A stretch of DNA of 64,000 nucleotides from Bacillota bacterium (lineage in GTDB: Bacteria; Bacillota; Clostridia; Lachnospirales; Lachnospiraceae), in contig JAEWIZ010000022.1 of assembly GCA_023386815.1 (NCBI GenBank), positions 533,807 to 597,806 of the forward strand, in the 5' to 3' direction. This document shows, in pieces, positions 8,513-17,009 of the stretch (position 1 is the stretch's first letter; each line of letters opens with the position of its first letter). A program made the translations under genes and the position numbers. Under the pieces are notes generated by a model that saw only the letters and a program-made list of their open reading frames with translations, was not told where the DNA came from and searched no databases.

Positions 8513-8597
8513 AAGGTGCCACCAATAGCCTTTGGAAATTGCTTCGTGCCATTTATTCACAGGCACGAAGCAATCTAGAACTATTTCACGGCACCTT
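8513..8597 (-). terminator. nested stem-loop between binding-protein and permease genes
   Basis: Outer stem AAGGTGCC/GGCACCTT (8513-8520 with 8590-8597) encloses a 13-base-pair inner stem ATTGCTTCGTGCC/GGCACGAAGCAAT (8538-8550 with 8562-8574). On the minus strand the outer stem is followed by seven T residues. It fits a leaky intrinsic terminator or processing hairpin that lowers downstream permease mRNA. Confidence 0.75.
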
Positions 8598-8619
8598 GAT
8601 CGATACTATTATAGGTACT

Positions 8620-9957
8620 TTACTTCGTTTTCTCCTGCCAAATTGCATCCATCTGGTCGAGACCGTCAGAAATACTGGTACCCATAGCTACTTCCTGCAT
8701 TACCTTGAAAAGAACATCCTGTACTCCGGTAGGCCAATTAGCATCTAAGAACATGTAGCTGCCTGTTACCTGCTTTGACAGCTCCTGCAAATGAGGATCA
8801 GAATCTGCGATAACGCTGACTCTTGCTGATAAGTTGTTCGTATCCTTTAAATACTGCGCATATACTTCATCATTTCCAATAAAGTAATTAAGGAAATCAA
8901 TGGCTGCTTCCTTATTCGGGCTATTAGCACTTACACCAAGCATACCGCCGACGGATGCAGAGATCCAGTTCACACCATCGTCTGATGCGGGTGTAATAAA
9001 CAAACCAAAGTCTAGATCAGGATTTAAGTCCTTCATCAACGATACAGCCCAGGATCCCATAATCATCATTGCTGCGTCGCCATTTGCAAAGCCTGCTAAC
9101 TGTTGGTCATAGGAAGTACTCATTAAATTCTTGGTTACATACCCATTATCAATCAGGCCTTGTAACATACCGAAGGCTTTCTGCCATTCTTCACCGTTGA
9201 ATTTCTTAGTTCCTGCATAAAGCTCATCATCAAAATTCATGTTTTCCTTATAAATTGTTGAAGGTACAATTGCAAAATGAGCTAGCTGTGTTACCCAAGA
9301 ATCCTTATAGCCTAAGGAAATTGGTGTTATCCCTGCCTTTTTGATTGTATCACAGGCACTTAAGAATTCCGCCCAGGTTGTAGGAACCTTTAATCCAAGA
9401 TCACTGAAAATCTTCTTGTTGTAGTAGGTACATATGTAAGCCTGGTCGGTAGGCACCCCATATACCTTACCTTCCAGGGAACAGGTCTTTAATTCGCCTT
9501 CCGTCATATCGCTGACACATACCTGATCGGTTACATCCTCCAGATAACCTGCCTCTGCAAGCGGAATAGCAAGCGCTTTTCCAGGACGCAGACCAACGAT
9601 ATCCGGACAATCATCCGTTGCAATTCTAGCTTGAAGTGTAGCATTATAATTATCAGAATTCAAAAATTCGAATTCAATTTTAACATTAGGATGTTGCTCT
9701 TCATAAGCTTTAAATACTGTTTCATAAGCTGCCTGTGCTTCACCCTGATAATGGAAAAACCGAAGTGTAATTTGTTCTTGCTCCTCCTTAGCAGGAGTCG
9801 CCTCACTATCACCTTCTGTTGAATCCTCAGCTACCACATCTTTACTGCTATCCCCGCTCTGGCTTGTTTTTGTTGCCTCTTTTGAACATCCACTCATAAA
9901 CCAGGTAACCATGATCAGCATAACTACTAATAAACTTAATGCTCGATTCCTTTTCAT
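8620..9957 (-). CDS. CUT1 extracellular sugar-binding lipoprotein
   Basis: About 445 residues. A lipoprotein signal (basic start, hydrophobic core, MSGC lipobox) is followed by an acidic serine-rich linker and a family 1 solute-binding fold (ITLRFFHYQGE, later AAMMIMGSWAVS). It captures an oligosaccharide, plausibly rhamnose-containing judging from the adjacent GH78 gene, for the permeases downstream. The start at 9957 is chosen because GGGAGG stands just before it and the signal peptide then begins MKRNRALSL; a start at 9996 would add an unusual polar extension. It follows the response-regulator gene. Confidence 0.9.
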   Translation of the reverse strand: MKRNRALSLLVVMLIMVTWFMSGCSKEATKTSQSGDSSKDVVAEDSTEGDSEATPAKEEQEQITLRFFHYQGEAQAAYETVFKAYEEQHPNVKIEFEFLNSDNYNATLQARIATDDCPDIVGLRPGKALAIPLAEAGYLEDVTDQVCVSDMTEGELKTCSLEGKVYGVPTDQAYICTYYNKKIFSDLGLKVPTTWAEFLSACDTIKKAGITPISLGYKDSWVTQLAHFAIVPSTIYKENMNFDDELYAGTKKFNGEEWQKAFGMLQGLIDNGYVTKNLMSTSYDQQLAGFANGDAAMMIMGSWAVSLMKDLNPDLDFGLFITPASDDGVNWISASVGGMLGVSANSPNKEAAIDFLNYFIGNDEVYAQYLKDTNNLSARVSVIADSDPHLQELSKQVTGSYMFLDANWPTGVQDVLFKVMQEVAMGTSISDGLDQMDAIWQEKTK

Positions 9958-10058
9958 AACTTCCTCCCAATCAATTATTTGTTTGTGCAATGACAAAAAG
10001 TAACCTTCCCTGTACAGGATTTTGGCATAAACTTTGTTTTGCCCTTTGACAATATCAA

Positions 10059-11651
10059 TTATATGTTGATATCTCTTCCTTTGGTAGGAGACAGTTTTGA
10101 TATGTATGGTGTATTTTTTTTATATTCCAGCTGATATTCACTTGGTGTCATACCGGTCATATTCTTAAACATCTTAGTAAAATATTTGGTATCCAGATAA
10201 CCTACCTGCTCCGATATCTCCAAAACCTTAAACTCATTACTTTCCAGCAGTTTTTTGGCATGTTCAATTCTGACCTCTGTTACATACCGGCTAAAATTGC
10301 AGCCTGTCTTTTTCTTAAATAGGCTACTTAAGTAGCTGGAATTAAAATGGAGATGGGCTGCGAGGCTCTCCAGGTCAATATCCTTGTTAAAATTACGATG
10401 GATATAGTCCTTCATCGCTTGTGCAAAATTTTCCTGATTATCATTACCGTTTTGCTTCCCACAAGTATCCATTAGCTCCGCTGTCAAAGCCAGTACTCTT
10501 TCCTTCGCCTCTTCCTTACTTAATACGGAGAAGAAATCTGCCTTACTGCTATTCATCCTTTCCCGGAATTCACCAGGCAACAAAATCACTTCCATTGCTT
10601 TTTCCAACAGTCTCCACATCAACTGTTTTATTTCTACCGGATTCCCATATTCATACTCCATTATGATAGATTCCAAATACGACTTTACAATATTGATGGT
10701 ATATTCCTTTTTCATAAGCCGAACAGAGAGAAGGATGAGCTCCGATTGATCGTTGCTTCTTGTCAATCGGTTTAATTCTCGAAGTTCAAACCCTTCCTCC
10801 GTAAAGATTTGTTCCTGCTGATACCAGAAAAACGCTTCCAGAGCCTGTCTTGCTTTTGTATATACACTTTTAACGGTAAGTACCCTGACCGCATCAAATC
10901 TGTTAATTACGTAAGAAATTAAAATATCCCCATATCCTTGCTGTAATAGTGCCTTTTGTACCGCTGCCACATCCTCCTGAATCTTATTTTTTGCTGCGGC
11001 CTTGGAGAAAAAGCATATCAGTTCATGAGAATCCTTTTTATTTTCACAAACATAACTACCAAATTGTTGATCCAGTATAACTTTACAATGATATAATCTA
11101 GCCTTATCAATAAAGCTATCTCTATCATATAGGATAAGTACTCCGAGGGTATCAAATCTGAATTCATTCATATAGCTTTCATAATAATGCTTTTCACTTC
11201 TCAGAATTGTCTCGCTGGCATGTATCATCTCATTAAAAGCATTGAAAATACCCTGTTCATAATCCATATGATCCGATTTTGAAAGCTCCTTATCAATCTT
11301 GTCGATCGCCTTATAGACTTCGTCTTCATCCACAGGCTTCAATAAATATTCTGATACACCGAAATGGATCGCCTGCTTTGCATACGAGAAATCATTATAA
11401 CCGCTTAAGATAATAATCTGAATGGAAGGCATGGTTATCCTGATTTTCTTAATCAGATCCAGCCCATTCTCCCGTGGCATGCAAATATCCGTTATGAGGA
11501 TATCCGGATGTAACCTCTGGCAAAGTTCATAGGCCTCTTCTCCATCATAGGCCTCTCCAACTACCTCTACCGGAATACTCAGTTCGTTCAGAATTGATTT
11601 TATTACTACTAGTACATATTTTTCATCATCTGCCAAAACAATCTTAAACAT
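10059..11651 (-). CDS. YesN-type response regulator with AraC output domain
   Basis: 530 residues. The N-terminal receiver has LADDE near residue 5 and the phosphoacceptor aspartate in DILITDICMPRENG near 55, with KP near 106. A long helical middle region precedes two AraC-type helix-turn-helix motifs at the C-terminus (SSYLSSLFKKKTGCNFSRYV, then YFTKMFKNMTGMTPSEY). It is paired with the kinase 69 bases upstream and should activate the importer and GH78 genes that follow. This arrangement is common in Lachnospiraceae and Paenibacillus sugar loci. Confidence 0.93.
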   Translation of the reverse strand: MFKIVLADDEKYVLVVIKSILNELSIPVEVVGEAYDGEEAYELCQRLHPDILITDICMPRENGLDLIKKIRITMPSIQIIILSGYNDFSYAKQAIHFGVSEYLLKPVDEDEVYKAIDKIDKELSKSDHMDYEQGIFNAFNEMIHASETILRSEKHYYESYMNEFRFDTLGVLILYDRDSFIDKARLYHCKVILDQQFGSYVCENKKDSHELICFFSKAAAKNKIQEDVAAVQKALLQQGYGDILISYVINRFDAVRVLTVKSVYTKARQALEAFFWYQQEQIFTEEGFELRELNRLTRSNDQSELILLSVRLMKKEYTINIVKSYLESIIMEYEYGNPVEIKQLMWRLLEKAMEVILLPGEFRERMNSSKADFFSVLSKEEAKERVLALTAELMDTCGKQNGNDNQENFAQAMKDYIHRNFNKDIDLESLAAHLHFNSSYLSSLFKKKTGCNFSRYVTEVRIEHAKKLLESNEFKVLEISEQVGYLDTKYFTKMFKNMTGMTPSEYQLEYKKNTPYISKLSPTKGRDINI

Positions 11652-11720
11652 GCTGCTCCTTCTGCCGTTACCCGGCTACTGATAATTTGATTGAATATTA
11701 TCCGATTAGTCATATTTGTT

Positions 11721-13478
11721 TTATGTAAAACTTAACAGTGGTAATCTTACTTCAACTGTGGTTTCTACTCCCTCGGTACTCGTATAGGCAAGGCCAAAAT
11801 CCTTTCCAAAATTCAGTTTGAGCCTCTCATTCACATTAAAGGTACCAATATTGGTCTGCTCATCTCTTTTTACCTCCAGATGATTTTGAAGGTTCCAATT
11901 CAACTCATTGACTGATTCTGCTTTCATCCCAACTCCATTATCATGGACTATGATGGTAGCATAATTCTCATATCGGATACTTGATATATGAATGAGACCT
12001 TTTTCTTTCTTTGCAATGATACCATGCAGGATTGCATTTTCCACTAGGGGCTGCAGTGTAAATTTAGGAATAGGCAGCCTCCTAATCTCCTCATTAATAT
12101 CAATAACCAGTGCAACCTTATCATCATAACGATAATTCTGAATTATAATATAGTTTTTAATATGATTTAGTTCCTCCTCCACGGTTGTGATGCTTTTGCC
12201 CCGGTACAGGTTATATCTCATAAAATTTGATAAGGCCTTAACCATATTTGCAATCTCTTTGTTCCCTTCCGTAATCGCTAGTCCTCTTAAAGATTCAAAG
12301 GTGTTATATAGAAAATGGGGATTAATTTGCTGTTGGAGCATATCCAACTGTGCTTCCTTCTGGCTTAATTTTGCACTATATTCACTTTGGATCAGCTTCT
12401 CAATATGATCCGTCATATTGTTAAAGCTCAGCATCAGATACTTTATTTCATCATTGGTCTTCGGCTGTATACGAACTGAATAATCCCCTTTCTCAACCTT
12501 CTTCATAGCCTGTATAATTTCATTGAAAGGCTTCAGCAAATAGGTGGACAGGGTTACTGCTAATGCAATACTAATTATGCCAAGAACACAGCATATGCTA
12601 AATATTGTAGTCCGTATACTGTTCATATCCTTCATCAATTCCTTCATATCACATATGTATACAAATCTCCAGTTAAGCGCCTCAGAGGTATGGTATACGA
12701 TGAATTTATTGTTTCCATCCATCCTTTGCACAACGTAGCCATCCTTATTATGCTTAAGCCCATCTTTAAAGTCCAAGGTCAATACTCTGTCATCCTCCGA
12801 GGTATAAATGAATTCATCTTCCTGATCAAGGATATAGATCACACCGTTTTTATCACTCAGATAACGATTACTTTTAATACTTTTATCCAGCAAGGTATAA
12901 GGTAGATCTACAAGAATTACCCCAATGCTCTGTTTTGTATAGATATTAATGATACTCCTTGCAACCCCGATCGTTTTTTTCGAACCATCTTTGATAAAAA
13001 GAATATATTTTCCATTATTAGAGATAGCCTTCTGATACCATTCCTCTGATCTTATATCACTGTTACCGATATATCTTTTCTTGGCATAAAATTCATTGTT
13101 ATAATTATCAAACACATAGATACCATTCACATCACCATAGACACTTAATGTATTACTAAAGATATTATTAATATCCTCCATTATCTTTGTCTTTTGATCT
13201 GCACTACTGTCATGATACTTCACAAGCCCATTGTTCAACTGAGTATTAACCGTTAGCTGAGCACTGATTTTTATGACCTCGTTTATCTTATACTCGATAT
13301 TGTTTGAAAGCTGATTTAAGTATTCCTGAGTATACGTTGATACATTGTTTTGAATAATACCCTTTGATTTTTCATAAATCCTAAGACTGACAATCATCAA
13401 TGGTATTAAAACCAACGGAAGGAATATCGCAATAAGCTTCTTCCTGAATGTCATTCTGTACAGAAGTTTCTTCCCCAT
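11721..13478 (-). CDS. YesM-type sensor histidine kinase
   Basis: 585 residues. A first membrane helix (about 13-31), a large extracytoplasmic Cache-like sensor region (about 35-285), a second helix (about 290-312), then HAMP, the phosphoacceptor box QQQINPHFLYNTFESL, the N-box PLVENAILHGI and the ATP lid DNGVGMK. It senses a sugar-related signal outside the cell and phosphorylates the following YesN-type regulator. First gene of the locus; a long imperfect inverted repeat lies upstream. Confidence 0.92.
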   Translation of the reverse strand: MGKKLLYRMTFRKKLIAIFLPLVLIPLMIVSLRIYEKSKGIIQNNVSTYTQEYLNQLSNNIEYKINEVIKISAQLTVNTQLNNGLVKYHDSSADQKTKIMEDINNIFSNTLSVYGDVNGIYVFDNYNNEFYAKKRYIGNSDIRSEEWYQKAISNNGKYILFIKDGSKKTIGVARSIINIYTKQSIGVILVDLPYTLLDKSIKSNRYLSDKNGVIYILDQEDEFIYTSEDDRVLTLDFKDGLKHNKDGYVVQRMDGNNKFIVYHTSEALNWRFVYICDMKELMKDMNSIRTTIFSICCVLGIISIALAVTLSTYLLKPFNEIIQAMKKVEKGDYSVRIQPKTNDEIKYLMLSFNNMTDHIEKLIQSEYSAKLSQKEAQLDMLQQQINPHFLYNTFESLRGLAITEGNKEIANMVKALSNFMRYNLYRGKSITTVEEELNHIKNYIIIQNYRYDDKVALVIDINEEIRRLPIPKFTLQPLVENAILHGIIAKKEKGLIHISSIRYENYATIIVHDNGVGMKAESVNELNWNLQNHLEVKRDEQTNIGTFNVNERLKLNFGKDFGLAYTSTEGVETTVEVRLPLLSFT

Positions 13479-13572
13479 ATGTTACCTTCTCTCTTGTAAT
13501 AATTACAATTAGTTTAGAGGAAATCACAAAGAAAATCAATCCATTACCTAAGAGATGTATTTTTTAATAAAT

Positions 13573-13663
13573 AAAAAGGTAACAAAACATTGAACTGACC
13601 CCAATAAATTCACCGACTATCTACCTTGTTGGAGTCACATCACATTAATTTTGTCACCTTTTT
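13573..13663. repeat. 91-base imperfect inverted repeat
   Basis: The ends AAAAAGGTAACAAAA and TTTTGTCACCTTTTT form a 15-bp stem with one mismatch. Inside, TGACCCCAATAA pairs with TTGTTGGAGTCA with one mismatch and one G-U pair. On the minus strand it ends in a T-run, so it can terminate the MerR-like transcript, but its length and nested arms also resemble a small MITE-type element. Confidence 0.6.
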
Positions 13664-13723
13664 TACTATCTATAAAAATCGCTATTCAACATTACATATG
13701 CCTTCAAAACCAAGATACCATTA

Positions 13724-13981
13724 TCAATCATAGAGTAACTTCTTAATTTCCGGAATACTGTATCCCTGCCTTTTCAGTTCCTGAATTTCATCAATCCTTG
13801 CAACTGTTTGTTCCCTTGGAAATCTCCGTGTTAGATTCTCCTCTTCCTGTTCAAAGGGCAGCATTCCCTCCTCTGTGTAGAACTTCAGGGTACTGTACCG
13901 GCTTCCAGTAAGCCGGACCAATTCTCCGATGGAAACATATTCGGACACTGCTATCTTCTCAAGGGGACGCTGTCTTGACAT
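13724..13981 (-). CDS. MerR-like helix-turn-helix protein
   Basis: 85 residues, essentially only a winged-helix MerR-type DNA-binding domain: ISVSEYVSIGELVRLTG-like recognition region (residues about 10-27), then STLKFYTEEGMLPFEQEEE and a terminal helix LKRQGYSIPEIKKLL. It lacks the long dimerisation helix and ligand domain of full MerR regulators. It starts 15 bases after the GPP34-like gene with a GGAGG site, so the two form an operon. It may act as an excisionase-like or small accessory DNA-binding protein; the target is unknown. Confidence 0.7.
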   Translation of the reverse strand: MSRQRPLEKIAVSEYVSIGELVRLTGSRYSTLKFYTEEGMLPFEQEEENLTRRFPREQTVARIDEIQELKRQGYSIPEIKKLLYD

Positions 13982-13996
13982 TTCTTACGCCTCCTT

Positions 13997-14986
13997 TTAT
14001 ATCTGATAGCGTCTAAGACGCATACCCTGAATCGGAATCTTTCCCATAATAGCATCAGGCACTGCTTCATATAAGACATTGTCTATCTTTAATAAAGGTA
14101 CCACCCCCGCACGAATTATAGTAACTTCATGACCGTAGCGATTCAAACGCCTCAGTACGTCCTCAAGACGCTTCTCAGGGCTTGAAAACATGGCTTCCAC
14201 ATCAATGAATACCGACTGGGAACGTTCAATAAATGGAAAATCAAAATTTATACCTGTACCGACCGGTGTGCTCATTACCTGCTTTTTAAAGGACAGAAAG
14301 TTCTTTATAGCAGTTTCCGCCATATGATGGATACAAACCCCATAAAGCCTCTTTGCCAGCTGGCTACTTAAATACAGTTCATTAAAACGGATCAAAACGT
14401 TATCCAATTCATTTTTTGTAAATATCTCTCTTAAGCAAGCACTTTCCCGAAGAAGCCAGAGCTTTGCGATATCTTCGTCTGTTAGCTGCCCCTCCTCCAA
14501 TACCTCACTTCTGATTCCTTCCGTTTGTCGGTTATATTCCAAACTGTTGCTTCTATACTCCCTCATGGAGATATCCGCTGTTACGTATAATAAATCGCAA
14601 CCTAAAAGGGTTGGAATTTCTTCCAACAAATTTAGCCCTTTTAAGGAATCTGCGATTGCATGCTCCACTTTCTTTAATCTTTTATCGGAGAGCGCGGAAG
14701 CTTTCATAAGCCACCAAGTAAAGGTTCCTTCCAGACTGTCCTTTTTCTTAAACATATGCCTCAGCATCTCTTCCTGATAAAGGGTAATCTCCTGCTGTGA
14801 AAGCACCTCTCTGTTTAGAACGAGTTGATCCTCCTTCTCGGTAAAAGCACCCTGTAAATAAAGCTCTAGAATGACTGCTGCCGAGATGCAGCGAAGCGCC
14901 ATCCTTTTTGCTGTTGTCATATGCAGACTGTCCAGCGAATTAAGTGATACGATTGCAAAACCCTGAGCTAGTGTTAAATTCTCCAT
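13997..14986 (-). CDS. GPP34-like (Golgi phosphoprotein 3 family) domain protein
   Basis: 329 residues, no membrane segment. The N-terminal 220 residues look like a bacterial GPP34 domain: an N-terminal helix pair with AVILELYLQGAF, then TFTWWLMKASALSDKRLKKVEHAIADSL-type helices, and EVLEEGQLTDEDIAKLWLLR near residue 165. Eukaryotic members bind phosphatidylinositol-4-phosphate; bacterial members are uncharacterised. The C-terminal 90 residues (from about 235) are a separate segment that I do not recognise. Coupled to the downstream MerR-like gene. The domain call rests on pattern memory and is moderate. Confidence 0.5.
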   Translation of the reverse strand: MENLTLAQGFAIVSLNSLDSLHMTTAKRMALRCISAAVILELYLQGAFTEKEDQLVLNREVLSQQEITLYQEEMLRHMFKKKDSLEGTFTWWLMKASALSDKRLKKVEHAIADSLKGLNLLEEIPTLLGCDLLYVTADISMREYRSNSLEYNRQTEGIRSEVLEEGQLTDEDIAKLWLLRESACLREIFTKNELDNVLIRFNELYLSSQLAKRLYGVCIHHMAETAIKNFLSFKKQVMSTPVGTGINFDFPFIERSQSVFIDVEAMFSSPEKRLEDVLRRLNRYGHEVTIIRAGVVPLLKIDNVLYEAVPDAIMGKIPIQGMRLRRYQI

Positions 14987-15043
14987 ATTGATATATCCTC
15001 CTGTAATTAATATGCCTATTGGTTATTTGTACAGTAATAGCAT

Positions 15044-15071
15044 ATTACTTACTACTTATTACTTACTACTT
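15044..15071. repeat. two perfect tandem 14-bp repeats
   Basis: ATTACTTACTACTT occurs twice back to back in the gap between the DUF4363 gene and the GPP34-like gene, followed by a partial third copy beginning ACGAT. Non-coding and AT-rich. Confidence 0.8.
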
Positions 15072-15130
15072 ACGATTTAAATATAACACATAGCCCACAA
15101 TTTGTAAATACTTTTATTCTCTAATACCTT

Positions 15131-15496
15131 TTATTTACCCAACTCCTTCCAATGGCTATTGGCATCGTTCAGTTCTACTAGTGCATCCGACTTATCCTTC
15201 GCGGACACAGCTCCCTGAAGTCGAGCTATATTAGAAGTTAAATAATTAATTTCGTCTCTTTCTTCACTGAACTGAATTCTCTTAATTACTTTTTTCCAGG
15301 CATTGTCCAGTTCGTCAACATTTACAAGCGCCTCATCCCAGGCTTCCTTGTTTACATCCACCGTAATTTTTTCTAACATTTGTGCTACATCATCATTCTT
15401 ACCGAATGGTTTTTTAAGAAAACTACCGCTTAACATTATGCAAATAAATAATACAAGCGTTGCGATAGGGATTGCCATAACTAAGAATTTTCTCAT
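15131..15496 (-). CDS. DUF4363 family protein
   Basis: 121 residues with one N-terminal membrane helix (about 6-22) and an amphipathic helical extracytoplasmic domain rich in acidic and basic residues (KITVDVNKEAWDEALVNVDEL). DUF4363 genes regularly follow DUF421 genes in Clostridia, as here, where the DUF421 stop is 11 bases upstream. The pair probably forms a membrane complex; the role is unknown, with a spore-membrane function plausible by analogy with Bacillus DUF421 proteins. Confidence 0.8.
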   Translation of the reverse strand: MRKFLVMAIPIATLVLFICIMLSGSFLKKPFGKNDDVAQMLEKITVDVNKEAWDEALVNVDELDNAWKKVIKRIQFSEERDEINYLTSNIARLQGAVSAKDKSDALVELNDANSHWKELGK

Positions 15497-15507
15497 ACAC
15501 CCTCCTC

Positions 15508-16236
15508 CTAAAACGGTCCTTTATAATCACCGATATCCTTGACCTTCTTTATCTTGTCCTTGTACTTATCAAGATACATACTTCCGGAATCGTTCAAGGT
15601 TAATAAAAACACCTCGGATACATCCTTTATCCCTTGCTTTTTTAATTGATCCATCAGCCATTTATTATCTTTATTCATCTGACGAAGATTTTCTTCAATT
15701 AATTTTCCATCATAGATTAGCTCCGTGCTAATTCCGGTAGGTGTTACCTGAATATTCATATCCTTTGGAGTTAACGGAAGATTTTCGGGTTTTTTTAATA
15801 CAGAAAGACTGCCATTTGGTTCAATAATGGCATAATCAACTTCATTTAGATCAAAAATCCCTTGATTTCTTAATAGCTCTAAAATATCCGTAATTCTAAA
15901 TTTCATCTTCTTCATTACATTTTCCATGATTTTTCCGCTCATGATAACGATGGTTGGTTCCCCTTCAAAAAACTTTGCAGCATATCTCCATCTCATTGTG
16001 ATCAGTTCCATTAGATAAGCTAATACTGCCCAGGTTGCAAGCCCTACCCAATGTGGCCAAGCCCGGCTGGATAGATCTACCGTTACTTCAGAAGCAATAG
16101 AACCAATTGTAATTCCTACAATATAATCGAAGAAAGTCAACTGGCTAATCTGTTCCTTCCCTAAAATACGCGCAAAAATAAGCAGTGAAAAATAACTTAT
16201 AACAGCCCTTACAATTACCACTAGTGCTTCATTCAT
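15508..16236 (-). CDS. DUF421 (YetF-type) membrane protein
   Basis: About 242 residues: three N-terminal membrane helices containing the family block LLIFARILGKEQISQLTFFDY and IGSIASE, then a cytoplasmic two-lobed domain ending KVKDIGDYKGPF. Bacillus relatives (YetF, YdfS, YrbG) are membrane proteins, some in the inner spore membrane. I place the start at 16236, where TATGGAGG stands eight bases upstream and the protein begins MNEALVVIVRA; an upstream ATG at 16263 would add nine residues and swallow the ribosome site. Operon partner of the DUF4363 gene. Confidence 0.88.
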   Translation of the reverse strand: MNEALVVIVRAVISYFSLLIFARILGKEQISQLTFFDYIVGITIGSIASEVTVDLSSRAWPHWVGLATWAVLAYLMELITMRWRYAAKFFEGEPTIVIMSGKIMENVMKKMKFRITDILELLRNQGIFDLNEVDYAIIEPNGSLSVLKKPENLPLTPKDMNIQVTPTGISTELIYDGKLIEENLRQMNKDNKWLMDQLKKQGIKDVSEVFLLTLNDSGSMYLDKYKDKIKKVKDIGDYKGPF

Positions 16237-16261
16237 AACGTAAACCTCCATAGTAAATTTC

Positions 16262-16380
16262 ATGCTCTATTATTATACAATTTTAGTATTTTATGCAAAC
16301 CTCCGATACTGTCACGAAACTACTCCTGAACTGGCCAAGCGTTTTGCAGTATCTGTTAGGACTATGGAAATAAAAAAATT
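16262..16380 (+). pseudogene. remnant of a DeoR/YafY-type helix-turn-helix
   Basis: A short open stretch encodes TTPELAKRFAVSVRTMEI, which closely resembles the N-terminal recognition helix of WYL/YafY-family regulators (LAERFxVSVRTIxRDI). No start with a ribosome site, no downstream domain, and a terminator hairpin cuts in directly after it. I read it as the decayed front of a lost regulator rather than a working gene. Confidence 0.4.
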
Positions 16381-16408
16381 AAAACCTGACACGCTGATGT
16401 CAGGTTTT
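16381..16408. terminator. bidirectional stem-loop terminator
   Basis: AAAACCTGACA and TGTCAGGTTTT form an 11-bp perfect stem with a six-base loop, with A-rich sequence on the left and T residues on the right. Confidence 0.65.
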
Positions 16409-16441
16409 ATACGTTATACTGGTCATATTAATAAATTGAAT

Positions 16442-16461
16442 TAAGGTAATACATTACCTTA
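16442..16461. promoter_or_regulatory. 9-bp palindrome before NTF2-like gene
   Basis: TAAGGTAAT-AC-ATTACCTTA is a perfect inverted repeat with a two-base centre, 50 bases before the start of the NTF2-like gene. Size and symmetry fit an operator for a dimeric repressor. Confidence 0.5.
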
Positions 16462-16511
16462 GATGGCGGCATCATCCGCACAATATAACACCCGCAAAAA
16501 GGAGGTAACGA

Positions 16512-16853
16512 ATGAATTTAGATCAAATGCCACAGGTAATCAAACATTTTATTATGTCGTCTAATAAGCCAGATCCAGCAGGCTTTGTCAACTGCTTTGC
16601 TGAGGGCGCAGTGGCGATAGATGAGGGAAAGGCGATGCATGGTAAAGACGCAATAAAAAATTGGAGTGACAACTATCATTTTAGTGCACACGTATCACTG
16701 AACCCTATAAAAGTAATGAATAATGAACACCAAGTTATTGTTACCTGCAAACTAGATGGAGATTATGATAAAACCGGTTTGCCAGATCCCCTTTTGTTGA
16801 ATTATCATTTTGAAATCAAGGATAATAAGATCACTTATTTATTGATTGATTAA
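16512..16853 (+). CDS. SnoaL/NTF2-like small protein
   Basis: 113 residues behind a textbook AAGGAGG ribosome site. The sequence has the NTF2-like pattern: an N-terminal helix with a fall in KPDPAGFVNCFAEGAVAIDEGK, a HGKDAIKNW helix near 43-52, and four strands ending in FEIKDNKITYLLID. Proteins of this type bind small ligands or act as simple isomerases or stress-linked proteins; no catalytic residue can be assigned. Single-gene unit with a palindrome upstream and a terminator downstream. Confidence 0.75.
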   Translation: MNLDQMPQVIKHFIMSSNKPDPAGFVNCFAEGAVAIDEGKAMHGKDAIKNWSDNYHFSAHVSLNPIKVMNNEHQVIVTCKLDGDYDKTGLPDPLLLNYHFEIKDNKITYLLID

Positions 16854-16875
16854 TATGTGGATAAAGGCAGACCCT

Positions 16876-16907
16876 CAGCAGGCGGTAGTCTTATCTATCG
16901 CCTGCTG
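16876..16907 (+). terminator. terminator after NTF2-like gene
   Basis: CAGCAGGCGGTAG pairs with CTATCGCCTGCTG (one G-U) around a six-base loop, followed by TTT. Confidence 0.75.
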
Positions 16908-17009
16908 TTTATAGTATCAGATATCTTTTTTACTTTCCTTAGGTGTGTATTACTATTATCTAAACACATAACCTAATTTATGACTTTACTTACGGCTAAT
17001 AAAACATTC

